The notes under the pieces: generated by a model | Database searches by the model: none | What the model was told of the DNA's origin: nothing | The model's input: the letters and a program-made list of their open reading frames with translations, nothing else | Shown here: positions 25,277 to 41,632 of the stretch, piece after piece | Layout of the letters: every line of letters starts with the position of its first letter | How positions within the stretch are numbered: the stretch's first letter is position 1 | Source of the DNA: Peribacillus folii | GTDB taxonomy: Bacteria; Bacillota; Bacilli; Bacillales; DSM-1321 | Assembly (NCBI RefSeq): GCF_030271255.1 | Contig: NZ_JASJOM010000008.1 | Location: 182,919 to 246,918 of the forward strand | Length of the DNA: 64,000 nucleotides | Reading direction: 5' to 3' | Position numbers and translations under genes: made by a program

Positions 25277-25744
25277 TTACATCTTTTGACGATCGCGGAA
25301 AGCACGCTCGATATCACGTTTCGCTTCCTTCTTCTTCAGGTCATCCCGCTTGTCATATTGCTTTTTCCCTTTTCCAAGCCCGATCAAGACCTTGGCAAAG
25401 CCATTTTTCAAATACATCTTCAACGGAACGATGGTGTAACCCGTTTGCTTTGTTTCACCGATCAGTTTACTGATTTCTTTCTTATGCAAAAGGAGCTTCC
25501 GTGTCCGCAATGGGTCATGATTAAACTGGTTCCCCTGTTCATATGGACTGACATGCATGTTATAAAGATAGATTTCGTTATTTTCTATTTTGGCGAAGGC
25601 ATCCTTCAGATTCACACGGGCCGCGCGAATTGCCTTGATTTCGGTCCCTTTCAATACGATGCCTGCTTCAAATGTTTGTTCAATGAAGAAATCATGATAT
25701 GCTTTTTTATTTTGTGCTAGTTGTTTACCTGAGCCTTTTGGCAT
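25277..25744 (-). CDS. smpB: tmRNA-binding protein SmpB
   Basis: 155 residues from the ATG at 25742-25744, with GGGGAG six bases upstream. It binds the tRNA-like domain of tmRNA and takes it to stalled ribosomes. The conserved core [35 protein letters not shown] and the basic tail [27 protein letters not shown] are all present. It lies between rnr and ssrA, the usual Bacillus order, about 65 bases after rnr. Confidence 0.98.
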   Translation of the reverse strand: MPKGSGKQLAQNKKAYHDFFIEQTFEAGIVLKGTEIKAIRAARVNLKDAFAKIENNEIYLYNMHVSPYEQGNQFNHDPLRTRKLLLHKKEISKLIGETKQTGYTIVPLKMYLKNGFAKVLIGLGKGKKQYDKRDDLKKKEAKRDIERAFRDRQKM

Positions 25745-25810
25745 CTTACTCTCCCCTTTTTGCATCCGATCACGGTGAGGGGATGAATCGTTCGTCCCCT
25801 CACATCAATC

Positions 25811-28189
25811 TTATCTCTTTTTAGGCTTTCTCTTGCGTTTGGCAGCTGGTGCATTTTCGAAGAATTTCTTCTTCTTTTTCGGCTTCCTATCCGAGGACGA
25901 AGACGAAGACGAATCTCCCTTGCGCTTGCCTACGCGGCCGCTGTTATTCCCTTCGTTACGGCCGCCATTGCCGCCGCGTCCGCGTTTGCGCTCACCTGAG
26001 TTAGCTTTGAATATTTTCTTCTCGACTGATGGACGTGCACGGCTCACCTTCATGCCGATAATTTCAAAATCGATGGCGCGTTCCTCTTTATTGACGTTGG
26101 CTACACGTACGTCGATTTCGTCGCCAATCCGGAACACATTACCTGTGCGTTCCCCGATCATCGCCAGCTGACGTTCGTCGAAACGGTAATAATCATCCGT
26201 CATGAAGCTGACATGAACAAGACCTTCGATGGTATTAGGCAGTTCGACGAACATCCCGAAATTCGTAACGGAACCAATGATCCCGGTATATTCCTCGCCA
26301 ATTTTATCAAGCATGAATTCCGCCTTTTTCAGATCATCGGTTTCACGCTCGGCATCGATGGAGCGACGTTCCCGCTTCGAAGTGTGATCGGCAATTTCAG
26401 GTAAAATGGCATTCCATTTCTCTTTCGTGGCTTCATCCAGCTTACCTTCCACCAAGTACGTCCTGATCAGCCTATGCACGATCAAATCCGGGTAACGGCG
26501 GATCGGTGAGGTGAAATGTGTATAAAATTCAGCTGATAAACCAAAGTGGCCCAAGCTCTCCGGATCATATTTCGCTTGCTGCATCGAACGGAGCATGACG
26601 GTGGAAATGACCGTCTCTTCCGGCTTGCCCGCCACTGCCTCGATGATATCCTGTAATGCCTTAGGATGTACGTCATTGGCCGACCCGCGCACGATGTATC
26701 CGAAGTTCGTGATGAATTCGAAGAAGCGCTGCAGTTTTTCCGGCTTGGGATCTTCATGGATACGATAAATGAAAGGCACTTGGAGACGGTTGAAATGCTC
26801 GGCAACGGTTTCGTTGGCCGCAAGCATGAATTCTTCAATCAGCTTCTCGGCAACCGACCTTTCACGTAAAACCACATCTGTCGGATGTCCCTCTTCATCG
26901 ACGATGACCCTCGCTTCATTGAAATCAAAATCGATCGCACCGCGGTTCATCCGCTTTTTACGCAGGATGGCCGCCAGCTTCTCCATATCCTCGAACATCG
27001 GCACCAACGCTTCATAGCGCTCAAGCTGTTCTTCATCTTTATCCACCAGGATTTTGTTTACATTGCCATATGTCATCCGCTCCGTCGTCTTGATGACACT
27101 TTCAAAAATCTCGTGATTGACGACTTGACCGTCTGGCGTGATTTCCATTTCACAAGAAAGTGTAAACCGGTCGACCTGCGGGTTCAGGGAGCATATCCCG
27201 TTCGATAAACGATGCGGAATCATCGGTATGACCCTATCTACCAAATAAACGCTCGTTCCTCTTTCAAGGGCTTCCTTATCGATCGGAGAACCTTCCGTAA
27301 CATAATGGCTGACATCGGCAATATGGACGCCTAGCTTGTAATTGCCATTATCAAGCTTGGAGACCGACACGGCATCATCGAGGTCCTTTGCATCCGCTCC
27401 ATCAATCGTGACCAAAATATCATGGCGCAAATCCCTGCGGCTGCCGATTTCACTTTCTTGAATCGTGTCGGAAACGGCATTGGCTTGCTTCATGACATCT
27501 TCCGGAAATTCCATCGGCAAACCGTATTTATGGATGACGGACAGAATATCGACGCCAGGATCATTCTTATGCCCCAGAATTTCAATGATTTCGCCTTCTG
27601 CACTTACACGTCCTTCCGGATAAGAAGTCAGCTTGACGACGACCTTATGGCCCTCCACCGCTCCATGGGAGGCATGCTGCGGGATGAAGATATCGTTGGC
27701 GATCTTTTTATCGTCAGGGATGACGAAGCCGAAGCTTTTACTTTCGGAGTATGTACCGACCACTTGAGTGATTCCGCGTTCAAGGATCCTGATGACCGTG
27801 CCTTCCTGTCTTGATCCGGATGTTTCCGAAGACACCCGTACCATGACGATATCTCCATGCATCGCTGTACCCGTTTCAGTTGGCGGGATGAAAATGTCAT
27901 CCATTCCCGGGTTATCTTCTGGCGTTACAAAGGCGAAGCCCTTGGCATGCCCCGTTAATTTGCCCCGGAATAAATTCATTTTTTGCGGCAGGCCGTAACG
28001 ATTGCTTCGCGTCCTGACCACCAGCCCCTTTTCCTCCAGCTTCACGAGCGCCTTGACGAAATTCTTGAAGTCTGCCGAGTCTTCGATCTTCAAAGCCTCT
28101 TCAAGCTCCTGTACCGTCAATGGCTTGTATGCTTCATCGGTCATGTACGTCAAAAGTCTATTCATATGTTCTTGAATGTTATCTTCCAT
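25811..28189 (-). CDS. rnr: Ribonuclease R
   Basis: 792 residues. RNase R is a 3'-5' exoribonuclease that digests structured RNA and acts with tmRNA/SmpB on non-stop messages. Order of domains: an N-terminal winged helix (residues 1-65), two cold-shock domains, the RNB catalytic domain with [15 protein letters not shown] (metal-binding aspartates), an S1 domain ([17 protein letters not shown]), and a very basic, serine-rich tail ([17 protein letters not shown]). It is followed by smpB and preceded by the esterase gene, as in B. subtilis. Confidence 0.97.
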   Translation of the reverse strand: MEDNIQEHMNRLLTYMTDEAYKPLTVQELEEALKIEDSADFKNFVKALVKLEEKGLVVRTRSNRYGLPQKMNLFRGKLTGHAKGFAFVTPEDNPGMDDIFIPPTETGTAMHGDIVMVRVSSETSGSRQEGTVIRILERGITQVVGTYSESKSFGFVIPDDKKIANDIFIPQHASHGAVEGHKVVVKLTSYPEGRVSAEGEIIEILGHKNDPGVDILSVIHKYGLPMEFPEDVMKQANAVSDTIQESEIGSRRDLRHDILVTIDGADAKDLDDAVSVSKLDNGNYKLGVHIADVSHYVTEGSPIDKEALERGTSVYLVDRVIPMIPHRLSNGICSLNPQVDRFTLSCEMEITPDGQVVNHEIFESVIKTTERMTYGNVNKILVDKDEEQLERYEALVPMFEDMEKLAAILRKKRMNRGAIDFDFNEARVIVDEEGHPTDVVLRERSVAEKLIEEFMLAANETVAEHFNRLQVPFIYRIHEDPKPEKLQRFFEFITNFGYIVRGSANDVHPKALQDIIEAVAGKPEETVISTVMLRSMQQAKYDPESLGHFGLSAEFYTHFTSPIRRYPDLIVHRLIRTYLVEGKLDEATKEKWNAILPEIADHTSKRERRSIDAERETDDLKKAEFMLDKIGEEYTGIIGSVTNFGMFVELPNTIEGLVHVSFMTDDYYRFDERQLAMIGERTGNVFRIGDEIDVRVANVNKEERAIDFEIIGMKVSRARPSVEKKIFKANSGERKRGRGGNGGRNEGNNSGRVGKRKGDSSSSSSSDRKPKKKKKFFENAPAAKRKRKPKKR

Positions 28190-28222
28190 AAAACCCCTCC
28201 TATTCAGGGTATGATTAATTTG

Positions 28223-28969
28223 TTATTCGGACCAATCCAAGCTTTCTAAAAATCCCAGTATATCCTCATGCAGCTGTTCCTTTTCTTTATCAAGGGTTAT
28301 GACATGACCGGATTCTTCATACCACTTCAGTTTCTTGACAGGTGACTCGATCGAATCAAAAATGATTTCGGCACTTTTCGGATTGATGACGTCATCATGA
28401 CGCCCCTGCACGACATATGTCGGCGCATAAATCAAATCGACATTCTCACGCACTTCCGTTATCAATTCCTGGAGTGCTTTCAAAGTATTCATCGGTTTAT
28501 CGGCCAGGAGGTCCATTTCACGTACTATTTGCTCTTCCGTTTTTCCTTCGTATTTCTTAAATTCTCTAGCGTACTCCAATACTCCTTTAAACATCATCTC
28601 TTCACTTTTGATATACATGGGCGCACACATTGATACGATACCCTTTATAGGTACAGTGTAACCTAATTTAAGAGAAAATACGCCTCCTAAAGAGAGTCCG
28701 GCGACAGCAATTTCCTCGTGGCCCTTACCCTTCAGGAAATCGTATGCCATCATGACATCCTTCCACCAATCCTCAGGGCCCGTTTTCACCAGTTCCTCCG
28801 GCGGAACCCCATGTCCCTTATAGTGCGGGGCATGACAGGTGTAACCATGCTTCTCCAAGTGACGTCCAAGCATCCGCACATCGGCGGAATTCCCCGTAAA
28901 ACCATGTAAAAGTAAGACAGCTCTTTTTCCGCCTTCAAATGTAAAGGGCTGCTGCAGCTTGATTTTCAT
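28223..28969 (-). CDS. est: Carboxylesterase of the Est30 type
   Basis: 248 residues; the third of several close ATGs (28967-28969) is chosen since AAGGAG lies nine bases upstream and the length then equals the Geobacillus enzyme Est30 (about 247). It is an alpha/beta hydrolase: oxyanion region LLLHGFTGN, nucleophile Ser93 in GLSLGG, the aspartate in GRHDD and the histidine in SGHVI. It hydrolyses short-chain esters; the natural substrate is unknown. It lies between secG and rnr (YvaK position in B. subtilis). Confidence 0.94.
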   Translation of the reverse strand: MKIKLQQPFTFEGGKRAVLLLHGFTGNSADVRMLGRHLEKHGYTCHAPHYKGHGVPPEELVKTGPEDWWKDVMMAYDFLKGKGHEEIAVAGLSLGGVFSLKLGYTVPIKGIVSMCAPMYIKSEEMMFKGVLEYAREFKKYEGKTEEQIVREMDLLADKPMNTLKALQELITEVRENVDLIYAPTYVVQGRHDDVINPKSAEIIFDSIESPVKKLKWYEESGHVITLDKEKEQLHEDILGFLESLDWSE

Positions 28970-29073
28970 AATCATTAGCTCCTTCATTAGTAAATAGCAT
29001 CCAAAAAAATTACCCTATCCTAATACAGTAAGTACTAAAATTACTATATCTATTCATGCAACTATCGTGCAAA

Positions 29074-29108
29074 GAAAAAAGCCTAGCTATTTAGCTAGAC
29101 TCATTTTT
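29074..29108 (-). terminator. Terminator after secG
   Basis: On the minus strand GTCTAGCT and AGCTAGGC pair around AAAT and are followed by TTTTTT. Confidence 0.82.
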
Positions 29109-29114
29109 GATCGT

Positions 29115-29348
29115 TTACACATCAAAGAATGCAACAAGTAAAGTTAAAGCAAAGAATAAAATGGCTAATACTATCGTTGCACGATGTAAAATCAAATCCA
29201 AGCCGCGTGCTTTTTGCTTTCCGAATAGCTGCTCAGCCCCGCCGGCAATTGCACCTGATAAACCTGCACTTTTACCTGATTGAAGCAATACCGTCACAAT
29301 AAGGGCGATACTGACGATCACCAAAAGCGTTATGAGAAATGCATGCAT
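29115..29348 (-). CDS. secG: Protein translocase subunit SecG
   Basis: 77 residues from the ATG at 29346-29348, preceded by AGGAGG. Two membrane helices (about 3-22 and 54-75) flank the conserved cytoplasmic loop [29 protein letters not shown]. SecG helps SecA drive proteins through the SecYE channel. The longer open frame upstream has no ribosome site. It leads the secG-est-rnr-smpB-ssrA group but has its own terminator. Confidence 0.97.
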   Translation of the reverse strand: MHAFLITLLVIVSIALIVTVLLQSGKSAGLSGAIAGGAEQLFGKQKARGLDLILHRATIVLAILFFALTLLVAFFDV

Positions 29349-29524
29349 GCAATTACACCTCCTGAAGTACCAATAAACAATTACTTTAACTTTACCACAC
29401 CCATAAGATATCCACAATCTTTGTTATACGATAATGGTAAGAATTCCTAAACAGCATCTTCATCATTTTCCTTTTGAATCAAAGTTTGAGATAATTCACA
29501 AAAAGGGAAGAAAGAGGTGTCACC

Positions 29525-30067
29525 ATGTTCAAGCCCATTCTTCGGATTCTTGATTTATTGACCATCCTGTTCTCGGCGGTTGCAGGCTATTCTTTATGGG
29601 TAGGCGGAAGCAATCTTATCAGTATCCTTTTAATTGTTCTCTCACCGCTTTTGCTGCTGCTTGCAAAATACCATGGAAATCGCTACTTATTATTTGCTGC
29701 ATATACGACGACAACCGTCTATTTTACTGCTATTATTTATAATGGACTTTCCAATAGCAGTATCGACTTTTTCCAATCCAGTTACCATGTACTGCTGATC
29801 GGTGCAGCCGCCATCCTGCTGAGCATCATCGCGGCCGTGATTGGTTTCGGAACCAATACCCTGACGATTCTCTGGCTATCGCTGCATGCATTGGTCACAT
29901 TCGAGACAATCAGGCTGTCAGGCGGCTTCCTTTCGCACTTTTGGTCTGCACCCGTCGTTGAAACGGCAGTCCGCAATGATTATCCATTTTTGCTGATGGT
30001 AGTCTGGATCGGTTTATTTCTTGATAAGTACCAAAGTGAATTGACAAGGGATTACTTGTCACGATAA
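29525..30067 (+). CDS. Integral membrane protein of unknown function
   Basis: 180 residues with about five membrane helices (around residues 8-27, 31-49, 54-73, 89-109 and 113-135, plus a hydrophobic stretch at 155-168). No known family motif was recognised and no catalytic residues stand out. The ATG follows AGAGGTGTCACC. The gene is divergent from secG and lies 56 bases upstream of the VanY-type lipoprotein gene, with which it may be co-transcribed; a cell-envelope role would fit but is not shown. Confidence 0.6.
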   Translation: MFKPILRILDLLTILFSAVAGYSLWVGGSNLISILLIVLSPLLLLLAKYHGNRYLLFAAYTTTTVYFTAIIYNGLSNSSIDFFQSSYHVLLIGAAAILLSIIAAVIGFGTNTLTILWLSLHALVTFETIRLSGGFLSHFWSAPVVETAVRNDYPFLLMVVWIGLFLDKYQSELTRDYLSR

Positions 30068-30123
30068 TCTTTCAATCCGCCTATCGCGGAAAATCTCATT
30101 TTTAAAAGCAAGGGGCCTTTCAT

Positions 30124-30948
30124 ATGTTGAAACCTATATTTACAGCAACTGCTCTATCATCGTTCATCTTATTGTCCGGATGCTCATTCGACCTATCCGG
30201 CGAGGAAAAAAAAGAGCAAAAAGAAGAACACCCGAGCTCCCACCATACGGAGACAGAAACGAATGATAACCAAGATGATTCAAAAGAATCGGCCCAACGC
30301 CAAGTGGAAGTGGATGAAACGGTCAAGCCCGCACAGGCTGGCCTGCAGACATTAGCCAATCCGGAAAGCATTCCTGTCCTGGTCAACAAACAATACAGCC
30401 TACCGGAAGATTACAAGCCTGAAGATCTCATCTACCCAAAAGTCGATTTCATCTTCCAGGACAAAATTGAAAAAAGAATGATGCGTAAAGAAGCCGCAGA
30501 AGCACTTGAGCGATTATTCCAAGCTGCCGAGAAAGATGACATGCACTTCGCCGGCGTTTCCGCCTACCGTTCACATCAAACGCAAATCACGGTCTTCAAT
30601 AACTATGTGGCCAAGGACGGAGAAGAAAAAGCGAAAACCTACAGTGCAATGCCTGGGACGAGCGAGCACGAAACAGGTCTTGCCATCGATGTCACGACCC
30701 ATGACGGTGCATGCGCTGCCCAAGATTGCTTCGGGGATACGAATGAAGCCGCCTGGCTTGCAGACCATGCCCACGAATTCGGATTCATCATCCGCTATCC
30801 GGAAGGCAAGGAAGACATCACAGGCTATAAATATGAACCGTGGCACATCCGCTATATTGGGGTAGATGCTGCAACTGAAATATTCGAAAAGAAGATTACA
30901 TTGGAAGAATACTATAATGCCGTTCCAGTAGATGCTGTAGATAAATAA
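30124..30948 (+). CDS. Lipoprotein D,D/L,D-carboxypeptidase (VanY/M15B family)
   Basis: 274 residues. The signal ends in the lipobox LLSGC (Cys20), so the protein is anchored outside the membrane; a charged linker of about 60 residues follows. The M15B catalytic domain shows SAYRSHQTQ, the zinc motif SEHETGLAIDV (His and Asp ligands) and EPWHIRYIG (general base and third ligand). It trims the peptide stems of peptidoglycan. Related Bacillus proteins are YodJ and YcdD. A terminator follows. Confidence 0.93.
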   Translation: MLKPIFTATALSSFILLSGCSFDLSGEEKKEQKEEHPSSHHTETETNDNQDDSKESAQRQVEVDETVKPAQAGLQTLANPESIPVLVNKQYSLPEDYKPEDLIYPKVDFIFQDKIEKRMMRKEAAEALERLFQAAEKDDMHFAGVSAYRSHQTQITVFNNYVAKDGEEKAKTYSAMPGTSEHETGLAIDVTTHDGACAAQDCFGDTNEAAWLADHAHEFGFIIRYPEGKEDITGYKYEPWHIRYIGVDAATEIFEKKITLEEYYNAVPVDAVDK

Positions 30949-30950
30949 AC

Positions 30951-30980
30951 AAAAGGTGCCCATATGCGGCACCTTTTTTG
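30951..30980 (+). terminator. Terminator of the VanY-type gene
   Basis: AAAGGTGCC and GGCACCTTT pair around a 7-base loop, followed by TTTTTT. Confidence 0.88.
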
Positions 30981-31027
30981 GACTTTAATCAAACGTTTGA
31001 TTAAATCGGAACTATACAGACCACCAT

Positions 31028-31095
31028 AAAAATACCTCCCATTCAAAAGGAATGGGAGGTGAAAAGACCATCCGCTTCTCTTCGGAAGCGGATTT
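31028..31095 (-). terminator. Double hairpin terminator of the glycolytic operon
   Basis: On the minus strand ATCCGCTTC/GAAGCGGAT comes first, then ACCTCCCATTC/GAATGGGAGGT followed by ATTTTTATGG. It lies directly after eno, the last gene of the operon. Confidence 0.85.
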
Positions 31096-31103
31096 TGCCA
31101 TGA

Positions 31104-35950
<4,847 letters not shown>

Positions 35951-36157
35951 AATCCAAAGAACCTCCTTAGATATTGTTATCACATTTTTGATTCTTTTAG
36001 TCAAAAAGGGAGAGGGTAAATATCCCATCTCCCCTTTTCTCTACTTCATTATAGTCGGTTTCCTGAAAATTATCCAAAAACAAGGAATCGAAGCGCTTAA
36101 AGTGCTTCATGACTTACTAATAATATCATCATCTTCCAGGTTTTATTAGGGGCATGA

Positions 36158-36190
36158 TTAAAAAAACCTCACCTTGGTGAGGTTTTTTTA
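36158..36190 (-). terminator. Terminator between gapA and pgk
   Basis: AAAAAACCTCACC and GGTGAGGTTTTTTT pair around a tiny loop with long A and T tracts. Partial termination here would give more gapA than downstream transcript. Confidence 0.9.
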
Positions 36191-36199
36191 TTATTCTAA

Positions 36200-38274
<2,075 letters not shown>

Positions 38275-38301
38275 ATTGAAAACTCCTAAAAAGTTTGGTT
38301 G

Positions 38302-38337
38302 GACACGAATTGTCCCGCGTAGTCATTTAATGTCCCA
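38302..38337 (-). promoter_or_regulatory. CggR operator of the glycolytic operon
   Basis: On the minus strand the site reads GGGAC, six bases, TGAC, four bases, CGGGAC, six bases, TGTC. This has the spacing of the known B. subtilis tandem operator (CGGGAC-N6-TGTC-N4-CGGGAC-N6-TGTC) with only small changes in the first half. Confidence 0.9.
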
Positions 38338-38343
38338 CTTAAA

Positions 38344-38388
38344 ACAAAAAAATATTCCTGCTACATATTTTATTCTAGCAGGAACGGA
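38344..38388 (-). terminator. Terminator of the sigL-glutaredoxin pair
   Basis: On the minus strand TTCCTGCTA and TAGCAGGAA pair around a 14-base loop and run into TATTTTTTT. Confidence 0.85.
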
Positions 38389-38413
38389 TTGTTTCTTCAA
38401 ATGATTTGAAAAA

Positions 38414-38656
38414 TTATTTTTGCAAACGCCCATTTAGAGCGGTTTTATCCACTTTTCCATATTGAATGATTTCTTCTTCCCATTCGATCACAGGGATCAT
38501 CAAGGCAAATTTCTCAAGCAGCGAGTCGTCGGAATGGATATCGATTTCCTTATATCCTATGCCCGAATCCCGTTTCACCTCTTCCAGGATGGTCTTGGCT
38601 TCATCGCATAACGGACATCTTTCCCGGCTATATAAAACAAACTCATTCCTTTTCAA
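38414..38656 (-). CDS. Glutaredoxin-like small thiol protein
   Basis: About 80 residues; a TTG at 38654-38656 lies nine bases after AAAAGGG, while an alternative TTG at 38663-38665 touches the ribosome site. The thioredoxin-fold N terminus FVLYSRERCPLCDEAK carries the CxxC redox motif, and the cis-proline strand is seen in MIPVIEW. The family (DUF836/glutaredoxin-like) is of uncertain partner. It starts just after the sigL stop and probably forms an operon with it. Confidence 0.82.
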   Translation of the reverse strand: MKRNEFVLYSRERCPLCDEAKTILEEVKRDSGIGYKEIDIHSDDSLLEKFALMIPVIEWEEEIIQYGKVDKTALNGRLQK

Positions 38657-38671
38657 AACACTCAACCCTTT

Positions 38672-40009
38672 TCAATCATATCTTTTCCGTTTGGAAGAGG
38701 AGGGTATACCCAGCTGCTCCCGGTATTTGGCCACCGTTCGGCGTGCAAGGATGATCCCATGCTTTTCCTTGAGCAAATCCGCCAAATCCTGATCCGACAG
38801 CGGCTTTTGTTTATTCTCGCCCTCGATGGCTGCCTTGAGGCCCTTTTTTGCTTGCATGCCAGACATATCCTCATCAAGGCCTACTGATTGCAATGATGTT
38901 GTGAAGAATATCCGCATTTCGATTGTCCCAAATGGCGTCTGAACATATTTACCTTTCACGGCGCGGCTTACCGTCGATTCGTGTATCCCGATTTCATCGG
39001 CCACTTCTTTCATCGTCATCGGCTTCAAGTAATTAAGCCCGTGGTGAAAGCACGCCGGCTGTTTATCGACGATACACTGGATGACCTTCAATATCGTTTC
39101 TTTTCGCTGTTGAATCCCTTTTGAAATCCATTGGTATTCCTGCCACTTATCCTGGATGAAGCGCTGCACCCCTTTATCTCCATGGCTCTTCATCCGGTTT
39201 AGGTACCCTTTATCGACATTAAGGTTTGGTGTGTTGCCATCATAATTCCCGACAAGCAGGATTCCATCACGGACCTCGACAACGACATCAGGCACGATAT
39301 AAGATGGCTTTTCCTGAAAGAATAGTGAGGCTGGCCTTGGATTCAACGTCTGGACATAATCGAATACCTCTTGGATATCCTTCATTGCAGTACCTATTTT
39401 CTTGCTTAAATCTTTCCAACGCTTTTCGGCAAAGTCGAGGAAATGATGTTCCATGATGATTTCAGCCAGCGGGTTGATCCCTTCCGCCCTTACTTGAAGC
39501 AATAGGCACTCTTGGAGATTCCGTGCGGCAAGTCCGTGCGGCTCGAGCTGCTGTAAAAGGGACAGACTCTCCTCCAAAACAGCTGGCGTGATACCGGCCA
39601 TGCACATATCATCCAGATCAATCCGCAAGTAACCGTTTTCATCAAGGTTGTGAATCAATAGCAGCATCGCCTTCCGCTGCTCACCTGTAAGCTGCTGGTG
39701 ATTCACCTGGGACATGACATGCTGTTCAAGCGAGACGGTGTCTTCACTGATTTGCTCGATCCAATAGTTGGCATCATACGTATTTTTAAGAGTTCGTTTA
39801 CCCTTTTTCCGGTCAAAGGTCGGCTGAAATAGTGCGGATGTTGGCTGATCTAGGGACAGTAACGGATTTTCGGCCATTTTATTTTCCAAGAAGGCAGAAA
39901 GCTCCTGGGCGGAGTACTGCAGCAATGTAATAGCCTGCATGAGCTCCTGGGTCATTGCCATCTTTAATGTTTGCTGTTGAAATAATCCTGCTTTCATATT
40001 CATGCTCAT
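38672..40009 (-). CDS. sigL: RNA polymerase sigma-54 factor (SigL)
   Basis: 445 residues from the ATG at 40007-40009, nine bases after GGGGAGG. The N-terminal glutamine/leucine-rich activator region (GLFQQQTLKMAMTQELMQAITLLQYSAQEL), the core-binding region, the HTH (MTMKEVADEIGIHESTVSRAVKGKYV) and the RpoN box ARRTVAKYREQL are all present. It directs -24/-12 promoters that need an enhancer-binding activator. It sits next to cggR as in B. subtilis; no -24/-12 promoter was searched for systematically. Confidence 0.97.
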   Translation of the reverse strand: MSMNMKAGLFQQQTLKMAMTQELMQAITLLQYSAQELSAFLENKMAENPLLSLDQPTSALFQPTFDRKKGKRTLKNTYDANYWIEQISEDTVSLEQHVMSQVNHQQLTGEQRKAMLLLIHNLDENGYLRIDLDDMCMAGITPAVLEESLSLLQQLEPHGLAARNLQECLLLQVRAEGINPLAEIIMEHHFLDFAEKRWKDLSKKIGTAMKDIQEVFDYVQTLNPRPASLFFQEKPSYIVPDVVVEVRDGILLVGNYDGNTPNLNVDKGYLNRMKSHGDKGVQRFIQDKWQEYQWISKGIQQRKETILKVIQCIVDKQPACFHHGLNYLKPMTMKEVADEIGIHESTVSRAVKGKYVQTPFGTIEMRIFFTTSLQSVGLDEDMSGMQAKKGLKAAIEGENKQKPLSDQDLADLLKEKHGIILARRTVAKYREQLGIPSSSKRKRYD

Positions 40010-40254
40010 CGATTCATCCCTCCCCACTCCATTTTACATTATCAGGAGAAAATTCTACACAAAAACCCATGAAAACGCTTACGTTTTTTTCTGAATAGTT
40101 TATTTGTTTTACATACTATATGACAGGAATGCCATTTTAACAACTAGTTTTATGGAAAAGTCCTCACTTTCCATGCATATTCCCTCATATTAGTGGAGGG
40201 GCTTATCCAGCAGGTTTCGATGATAATCGCAAAATTCCAACAAAATTCATCATT
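40010..40254. other. Intergenic region upstream of sigL
   Basis: About 245 AT-rich bases with no gene. They must hold the sigL promoter, which could not be fixed by eye, and end in the tRNA-Arg terminator. Confidence 0.4.
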
Positions 40255-40300
40255 CAAAAAAAAAATCCCCCACTTAATTAAATTAAGCGGGAGATTTGGC
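40255..40300 (-). terminator. Terminator of tRNA-Arg
   Basis: On the minus strand CTCCCGCTTAAT and ATTAAGTGGGGGA pair around TTA and run into eight or more T residues. Confidence 0.88.
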
Positions 40301-40302
40301 AG

Positions 40303-40374
40303 TGCCCTCGGCAGGAATCGAACCTGCATTTCAAGCTTCGGAGGCTTGCGTTCTATCCGTTGCACTACGAGGGC
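40303..40374 (-). tRNA. tRNA-Arg (CCG anticodon)
   Basis: 72 bases. Acceptor GCCCTCG/CGAGGGC, anticodon stem CAAGC/GCTTG with loop CTCCGAA (anticodon CCG), and T-arm GGTTCGATTCC. CCA is not encoded. It reads CGG codons. Confidence 0.95.
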
Positions 40375-40583
40375 GAAATGGAGATCATTCTTTTCGACAG
40401 ACTTCATTATATGATAGAATGCCCTCCTTTGCAAGGGCTATCAGGTTTAAAAGTTTGTCATTTGGGTATTATGGATAATGTGGAAATTCATCCCTGATCG
40501 GCATAATCATTATTGAATCCAAATGGGAAGGAGCCTTGACCAGAAAATTGTCGAACAAATTATCACTTATAGGATTTGTTTTG

Positions 40584-40600
40584 TTTGACCTAAATTGACC
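40584..40600. promoter_or_regulatory. CtsR operator upstream of clpP
   Basis: Read on the minus strand: GGTCAAT, three bases, GGTCAAA, matching the CtsR heptad repeat of Bacillus heat-shock genes. It lies 65 bases upstream of the clpP ATG and overlaps a likely -35 (TTGACC). CtsR would repress clpP until heat stress. Confidence 0.88.
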
Positions 40601-40664
40601 AAAAAGTGTATCATACATACATAAAGAATTTAAATGATTCTCTTAATCGAAGGAGGAAATGAAC

Positions 40665-41270
40665 ATGAATTTAATTCCTACAGTTATCGAGCAAACAAGT
40701 CGTGGGGAGCGTGCCTACGATATTTACTCCCGTTTATTAAAAGACAGGATCATTATGCTAGGAAGCGCAATTGACGATAATGTTTCCAATTCCATCGTTG
40801 CTCAATTACTATTCCTTGAAGCGGAAAACCCTGAAAAGGATATCACATTATACATCAACAGCCCAGGCGGAAGCATCACTTCCGGTATGGCCATTTACGA
40901 TACGATGCAATATATCAAACCTAATGTATCTACAGTTTGCATCGGCATGGCTGCTTCCATGGGGGCATTCCTGTTGGCAGCTGGCGAAAAAGGCAAGCGT
41001 TATGCGTTGCCGAACAGTGAAGTCATGATTCACCAACCGCTTGGCGGAGCGCAAGGACAAGCTACCGAAATCGAAATCGCTGCCCGCCGTATCCTTCACT
41101 TGAAAGATAAATTGAATCAAATTTTGGCAGAGCGCACCGGTCAGCCTCTTGAAGTCCTTCAAAGAGATACGGAACGCGACAACTTCATGACTTCCGAAAG
41201 AGCCCTTGAATACGGCTTGATTGACAAAGTCATCACTCGCAGCATCCTTGAGGATAAAAAAGATAAATAA
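40665..41270 (+). CDS. clpP: ATP-dependent Clp protease proteolytic subunit
   Basis: 201 residues. The ATG at 40665 is chosen over one six bases earlier because GGAGG then lies eight bases upstream and the N terminus becomes [11 protein letters not shown] as in B. subtilis. The catalytic triad is Ser98 (GMAASMG), His123 (MIHQP) and Asp172 (TERDNF). It forms the tetradecameric chamber fed by ClpC, ClpX or ClpE, and degrades misfolded and ssrA-tagged proteins. A CtsR operator precedes it. Confidence 0.99.
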   Translation: MNLIPTVIEQTSRGERAYDIYSRLLKDRIIMLGSAIDDNVSNSIVAQLLFLEAENPEKDITLYINSPGGSITSGMAIYDTMQYIKPNVSTVCIGMAASMGAFLLAAGEKGKRYALPNSEVMIHQPLGGAQGQATEIEIAARRILHLKDKLNQILAERTGQPLEVLQRDTERDNFMTSERALEYGLIDKVITRSILEDKKDK

Positions 41271-41279
41271 TCTAGCACA

Positions 41280-41312
41280 GCAACAGGCCGCGAGAGCTTC
41301 GCGGCCTGTTTG
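41280..41312 (+). terminator. Terminator of clpP
   Basis: ACAGGCCGCGA and TCGCGGCCTGT pair around a 5-base loop; only a short T stretch follows. Confidence 0.75.
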
Positions 41313-41320
41313 CATGCCAT

Positions 41321-41356
41321 GAAAAAAAGGATGCACTTTTAGCATCCTTTTTCTTT
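41321..41356. terminator. Bidirectional terminator between clpP and crh
   Basis: AAAAAGGATGC and GCATCCTTTTT pair around a 6-base loop with A and T tracts on both sides. Confidence 0.85.
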
Positions 41357-41612
41357 ACCCCTCTTGTTGAACGAATTCTTCCAGTGCTTCCAACGCTTCC
41401 TTCTCATCGCGCCCCTCAACGATCAGCTTCACGGACACTCCTGAACTGATGGCAAGGCTCATTAAGCCCATGATGCTTTTCGCATTCACTTTTTTTCCTT
41501 CTTTTTCAAGAAATACATCTGAATGAAAGCGGTTAGCTTCTTGTACAAACAGGGCCGCCGGCCGGGCTTGTAAACCTGTTTTCAGTTTTACTTCAACTTG
41601 TTTCTCCACCAT
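41355..41612 (-). CDS. crh: Catabolite repression HPr-like protein Crh
   Basis: 85 residues from the second of two tandem ATGs, which puts Gln at 15 (GLQARPAA) and Ser at 46 (AKSIMG). HPr has the phosphocarrier His at 15; its replacement by Gln identifies Crh, which cannot carry sugar phosphate but is phosphorylated on Ser46 by HPr kinase and then activates CcpA. The HPr kinase gene (hprK) is also in this window (62237-63172). It is the last gene of the yvcI-rapZ-glmR-whiA-crh cluster. Confidence 0.97.
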   Translation of the reverse strand: MVEKQVEVKLKTGLQARPAALFVQEANRFHSDVFLEKEGKKVNAKSIMGLMSLAISSGVSVKLIVEGRDEKEALEALEEFVQQEG

Positions 41613-41632
41613 CATGATCTCCCCTGTAAGAT

